From Natrinema hispanicum (GTDB taxonomy: Archaea > Halobacteriota > Halobacteria > Halobacteriales > Natrialbaceae), in contig NZ_FOIC01000004.1 in assembly GCF_900111485.1 (NCBI RefSeq), positions 1 through 64,000 of the forward strand: a stretch of 64,000 bases of DNA, read 5' to 3'. The notes beneath the pieces are model-generated. The model saw only the letters and a list, made by a program, of their open reading frames with translations. It ran no database searches and had not been told where the DNA came from. This document shows, piece after piece, positions 60,907-64,000 of the stretch; the stretch's first letter is position 1; every line of letters begins with the position of its first letter. The translations under genes were made by a program, and so were the position numbers.

Positions 60907-61677
60907 GGCACTGCTAGATTGAACCCTTCTGTGTGAGTGCTTCAACTGGCGGCTGATTGTCGAGTGCTTGATGACTGCGGTGGTGGTTGTAGTAGGCGGT
61001 GTAGGCAGTCAGCCAGCGCTCGGCGCTGGCCTGACTGCCGTTCCATGTTTCGTGGAACCGCTCGATTCGCATCGTATAGGTCTGAAAGAGCTTTTCAACG
61101 ATGTTGCGGTCAGTGTAGTTGAGATCGCCGCTGAGATTAGTTCGGGCAAGGGCAGTCAAGTAGCCCATGCCATCAACGAGAAACTCCGCGTCTGCGACGC
61201 GGTGCTTCTCTTTCAGCTCCTCTAAGAACTGTTCAGCGGGATCTAGGCCCCTGTGCTTCGAAAGTCGTGCTCCATGCACGACTTTCGAATCGACATTAAT
61301 CGAAGCGTAGAGCCACGCTTTCTCTTCGTTCCCGAGTTGAATCTGTTTCTCATCGACCGCAACACGGTCCGGTTGTGCTGTGAAGTCTTGCTCGTAATAA
61401 TCAGCGTAGGCTTGGTACCAGTGCTGAATCGTTGCTCGGCGTCGTTCGACGCCGAACCACTCACAGAGGTCTCGACACTCCGCTAACGAGGCTGCTCCAG
61501 CATGGGCAGCGCACGCCAGCCTGATCAGCCAGGCTGGCGTGCGCGTCCGATCGCTATCCAAAAATTCCACATCAGAAGAACCCGTTACATCGACTTGGAG
61601 TTCTTCGAACAGCATGTTTCCACTTCCCTCGAAGAACTCCGCTCAGTTCAACCTCAATCTAGCAGTGCCAGTAATAC
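60899..61677 (-). mobile_element. complete IS6-type insertion sequence with target duplication
   Basis: The element is 60907-61669 (763 bp). Terminal inverted repeats are GGCACTGCTAGATTGA (60907-60922) and its exact complement at 61654-61669, 16 bp perfect. Flanking 8-mers are AGTAATAT (60899-60906) and AGTAATAC (61670-61677), matching 7 of 8: the 8-bp target duplication typical of IS6, with one base changed since. One transposase gene covers nearly all. Confidence 0.9.
60914..61615 (-). CDS. IS6-family transposase
   Basis: 233 residues, full length for haloarchaeal IS6 elements. After an N-terminal HTH part (CRDLCEWFGVERRRATIQHW) the DDE catalytic set is visible: RVAVDEKQ, EFLVDGMGYL and the last Glu in RNIVEKLFQTYTMRIERFHE, followed by HHRSHQALDN. 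No frameshift, so the element may still be active. IS6 elements move through cointegrates and often mark gene gain. Confidence 0.95.
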   Translation of the reverse strand: MLFEELQVDVTGSSDVEFLDSDRTRTPAWLIRLACAAHAGAASLAECRDLCEWFGVERRRATIQHWYQAYADYYEQDFTAQPDRVAVDEKQIQLGNEEKAWLYASINVDSKVVHGARLSKHRGLDPAEQFLEELKEKHRVADAEFLVDGMGYLTALARTNLSGDLNYTDRNIVEKLFQTYTMRIERFHETWNGSQASAERWLTAYTAYYNHHRSHQALDNQPPVEALTQKGSI

Positions 61678-61944
61678 GCATTTATCCTAGAACAGTCTTG
61701 TTGCTCTCCCGTAATTTGCTCCTGACTCGACGGTAAATGCAGATAATCGGTTCTCTGATCAGATAAACTAGAACGGATGGTCGTGCAAGATATGCGCCCT
61801 GTATCTTGTACGACGATCTGAAGATCATCTGATACTGGTAGGAAGCCCTACGGTCAGTTCGCAGGTGTAGTGAACGGATAGTTCATCTCGGTTGTGGTGA
61901 AAGAAATGCTGCGCTAATCGATCCACGACACCCTCCAGACTGCA
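61678..61944. other. intergenic region right of the IS
   Basis: About 265 bases. An imperfect hairpin TCGTGCAAGATA/TATCTTGTACGA (61781-61792 and 61802-61813, one mismatch) is the only structure. The minus strand at 61850-61930 reads FFHHNRDELSVHYTCELT for a short distance, which may be a relic. Confidence 0.4.
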
Positions 61945-63633
61945 TCAATCGTGGACCAACACGTCGAGCACGTCCGGCCCGTCGTGGGCTAACGCGTCCT
62001 CGAGTGAATCGTCGAGGTCGTCGGGCGTCTCGACGCGGTTGGCGCGTGCGCCGTGGCTCTCGGCGTTTTTGACGAGGTCAACCGCCGGTTCGAAGTCCAT
62101 GCCGACGAACTCGTAGTCCTCTTCCGTGCCGCCCATGAGCTCGAGCGTGTTGTCCTTGAGGATGCGGTAGTTGCGGTTGTCCGAGATGACGACCGTCAGA
62201 TCGAGGTCGTAGCGGGCGGCGCTGTAGATCGAGTGGGGATAGTACTGGTAGGAGCCGTCGCCGACGAAGCCAACCACATCGCGGGGGTCGTCCCGTTGTG
62301 CTTCCGCGACGGCAGCGCCGACCGACGCCGGCAGCCCATAGCCTAGCCCGCCGCCCTTGTTCGAGATGTACTGTTCGGGCTCGAACTCCCACCGGTTGAG
62401 CATGACGAACTTCGAGGTGACGCCCTCATCGACGATGGCGGCGTCGCCCGCGACGCGTTCCATAGCGTCGACCAGTTGCGCCTTCGAGATGCGTCCGTCG
62501 TCGCCATCGCCCTCGCCGAAACCGGCTCGCGTGGCCGCCACTTGTTCGTTGACCTCGGCGACCGCCTCGAGTCGCTCGGCCACGGCGTCCTCAGAGAGTC
62601 TCCCCTGAACGAGGTCGGCGAGGTCCTGAAAGACGAGCCCGGGGTCACCGATCACGGCTGCATCGGCAGGCTGGTTCTTGCCGACCTGCCAGGCGTCGTC
62701 GCTAACGTGGATGCAGGTCGTGTCGGGATCGACCAGCGCCTCGTCGTGGCGGGTCAGCGTCGTGTTCGTCGAGACGCCGGCAAAGCAGATCGTATCGGTG
62801 TCGAGCAACGTCGCGGTGGAGGCCTCGCTGGTCGGCAGATAGGAGACCCACTGCTCGTGGGCGGTCGGGAAGTTGGCCTCGCTCGAGAGGATTTCGCCGT
62901 GGACGCGCGCACCCGTTTTCTCTGCGAGATCAACCGCCGCGGCGACGGCGTCGGCACCCGAGCGGGCGACACCATCACCGACGACCAGTACCGGCTCATC
63001 CGCCTCGGCCAGCAGGTCAGCAGCGCGCTCGAGCTGTCCCGGATCGCCACTGCCGGCGTTCGGAATCGGGCCGAGCCGTTCGGGTTCGGCGTTGGTTTCG
63101 GCCATCGTCACGTCCAGCGGCAAGGCGAGGAAGACCGGCCCCGTCGGCGGCGTCATCGCCACTCGGAACGCCCGCCGGAGCATCGTCGGGAGCGTCGCGA
63201 CATCGAGGACTTCGGCCGACCACTTGCAGAACTGCCGGGCCATGTCTGCCAGTCGGCCCGAGAGGATCGGCTCCTCGTGGCGGAAGTCGGTGCTGTGATT
63301 CCCCGCGGTCACGACCAGCGGTGCGCCGGCGACCTTGGCCGCATAGAGGTTGCCAAGCCCGTGGGCCAGCCCGGGCGCGATGTGGAGGTTCGCCACACCG
63401 ACGGGCGTGATCGAGTCGTCGTGATGGGCGTGATACCGCCGCCGCTGCGCGTAGCCGCCGGCCATCCCCACCGCAATGTCCTCGTGGAGGCCGAGCCGAT
63501 ACTCGAGGTCGCTCTCGGCGATCGCGTCCATGATCGGCAACTCGGTCGTGCCCGGGTTGCCGAAGACGTAGTCGACGCCGTAGGACTCGAGGGCATCGGT
63601 GACGAGGTCTGCGCCCGTGTAGCCGTCCGTCAT
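61945..63633 (-). CDS. ThDP-dependent decarboxylase/synthase (benzoylformate decarboxylase/acetolactate synthase-like)
   Basis: 562 residues. ALESYGVDYVFGNPGTTELP, then LHEDIAVGMAGGYAQ with the conserved Glu; the ThDP motif is VGFVGDGSYQYYPHSIYSAA with NRNYRIL (GDG...N). The middle domain (about 200-330) is the usual cofactor-holding type. It likely splits or joins a 2-oxo acid; no acetolactate regulatory subunit or pathway gene adjoins. The start at 63633 avoids a GTG extension of five codons. Confidence 0.88.
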   Translation of the reverse strand: MTDGYTGADLVTDALESYGVDYVFGNPGTTELPIMDAIAESDLEYRLGLHEDIAVGMAGGYAQRRRYHAHHDDSITPVGVANLHIAPGLAHGLGNLYAAKVAGAPLVVTAGNHSTDFRHEEPILSGRLADMARQFCKWSAEVLDVATLPTMLRRAFRVAMTPPTGPVFLALPLDVTMAETNAEPERLGPIPNAGSGDPGQLERAADLLAEADEPVLVVGDGVARSGADAVAAAVDLAEKTGARVHGEILSSEANFPTAHEQWVSYLPTSEASTATLLDTDTICFAGVSTNTTLTRHDEALVDPDTTCIHVSDDAWQVGKNQPADAAVIGDPGLVFQDLADLVQGRLSEDAVAERLEAVAEVNEQVAATRAGFGEGDGDDGRISKAQLVDAMERVAGDAAIVDEGVTSKFVMLNRWEFEPEQYISNKGGGLGYGLPASVGAAVAEAQRDDPRDVVGFVGDGSYQYYPHSIYSAARYDLDLTVVISDNRNYRILKDNTLELMGGTEEDYEFVGMDFEPAVDLVKNAESHGARANRVETPDDLDDSLEDALAHDGPDVLDVLVHD

Positions 63634-63742
63634 GCCGTTTCGTGGCACGGCAGTTCACATCAAGCTATGCGTTTCGACTGATCGGTTCCAGCGCGTGCGG
63701 CCCCGGCCCGGGTATTATACGACAGTTCGTTGTCGCTCGGAT

Positions 63743-64000
63743 ATGGCCATCGCGAGGGACGGGACGGGGATGGGCACGACGGCTCGAGCGCTCTGGTCAC
63801 AGGTCCATCCCGTCTTTATGACACCACCGCTGGCGGCATCGGTGTTCGGTGCGATCCTCGCCGGCACCGTCGCGCCGCTGCTCGCAGCGATTCACCTCGT
63901 CGCGATGTTTGCAGCGGTCTATACGGCTCATGTCAAGGACGGCTACGTCGATTTCTACGTCCGGGACGAGGACGACGACCATCCGCTGACTGAACGGGGC
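63743..64000 (+). CDS. UbiA-family prenyltransferase (partial)
   Basis: First 86 residues, cut by the window end. After an N-terminal RDGTGMGTTARALWSQVHPVF the chain has two membrane helices (about 28-44 and 47-61), then HVKDGYVDFYVRDEDDDHPL, in which the Asp-rich segments match the haloarchaeal UbiA form. It would attach a prenyl chain to an aromatic or lipid acceptor. The rest lies beyond the window. Confidence 0.75.
   Translation, partial: MAIARDGTGMGTTARALWSQVHPVFMTPPLAASVFGAILAGTVAPLLAAIHLVAMFAAVYTAHVKDGYVDFYVRDEDDDHPLTERG

Noticed and set aside
1-64000. CRISPR array, prophage or replication origin
   Set aside because: No regularly spaced direct repeats, no phage structural genes, and no Orc1/Cdc6 gene with clustered origin boxes were seen.

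Overview
The window is a piece of a haloarchaeal chromosome (class Halobacteria, probably Natrialbales, near Natrinema or Haloterrigena; the genus is a guess from protein resemblance, not a measurement). The evidence is the high-GC, strongly acidic protein set, archaeal rRNA and tRNA forms, TATA-like boxes 25-35 nt before start codons with little leader, twin-arginine (Tat) signals on most exported proteins, and typical haloarchaeal families (HalOD1, DUF7344, DUF7512, DUF7565, bat-type HTH, F420-dependent LLM enzymes, SecE-NusG).

Layout. 1-600: 3' end of an rRNA operon (23S end, 5S) followed by initiator tRNA-Met. 600-3300: gene-poor, decayed DNA with one small zinc-ribbon gene and a wrecked glutamate dehydrogenase gene. 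3.3-10.8 kb: a Gln-rich protein, a rhodanese, a chemotaxis transducer, an isocitrate lyase-family enzyme and a large PAS histidine kinase. 10.9-22.4 kb: housekeeping and repair (secE-nusG, PHP hydrolase, Mut7-C, PolX, rhomboid, endonuclease V, SDR, HNH protein, LeuA/CimA). 22.6-33.8 kb: exported beta-helix protein, an orphan multi-cluster Fe-S protein, nitroreductase, tRNA-Ser, PEP carboxylase, epimerase, MaoC hydratase, thioredoxin and thioredoxin reductase. 34.0-50.7 kb: a long thiol and sulfur region. 50.9-57.4 kb: lipoprotein, aminotransferase, quinone reductase, HTH protein, LLM oxidoreductase, TrkH. 57.6-61.9 kb: a lower-GC patch with an exopolysaccharide synthase/deacetylase pair and an intact IS6-type insertion sequence with a visible target duplication. 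The end carries a ThDP enzyme and the start of a UbiA prenyltransferase.

How the genes work together. The 34.0-50.7 kb region has two parts. Part one (34.8-38.0 kb) is an exported DsbA-like thioredoxin, two small membrane proteins each with a cysteine pair in or near a membrane segment, and a winged-helix/membrane-protein pair. The three transcription units share one 23-bp palindrome placed just upstream of the promoter. I read this as a self-regulated envelope thiol-redox module and regard it as the best candidate for an undescribed system here. Part two (38.0-50.7 kb) is a persulfide/thiosulfate module: two TauE/SafE exporters, DUF7512, a local HTH regulator, a PiT-family permease, paired YeeE/YedE transporters, a rhodanese-metallo-beta-lactamase persulfide dioxygenase, TusA, a DsrE-like protein, a YgaP-type membrane protein and a CoA-disulfide/persulfide reductase. 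A 12-bp motif, ACTCAATATTGT, occurs once in each arm of the divergent promoter between the dioxygenase operon and tusA-dsrE.

Limits: functions are inferred from motifs and family memory. No alignments, GC plots or database searches were run.
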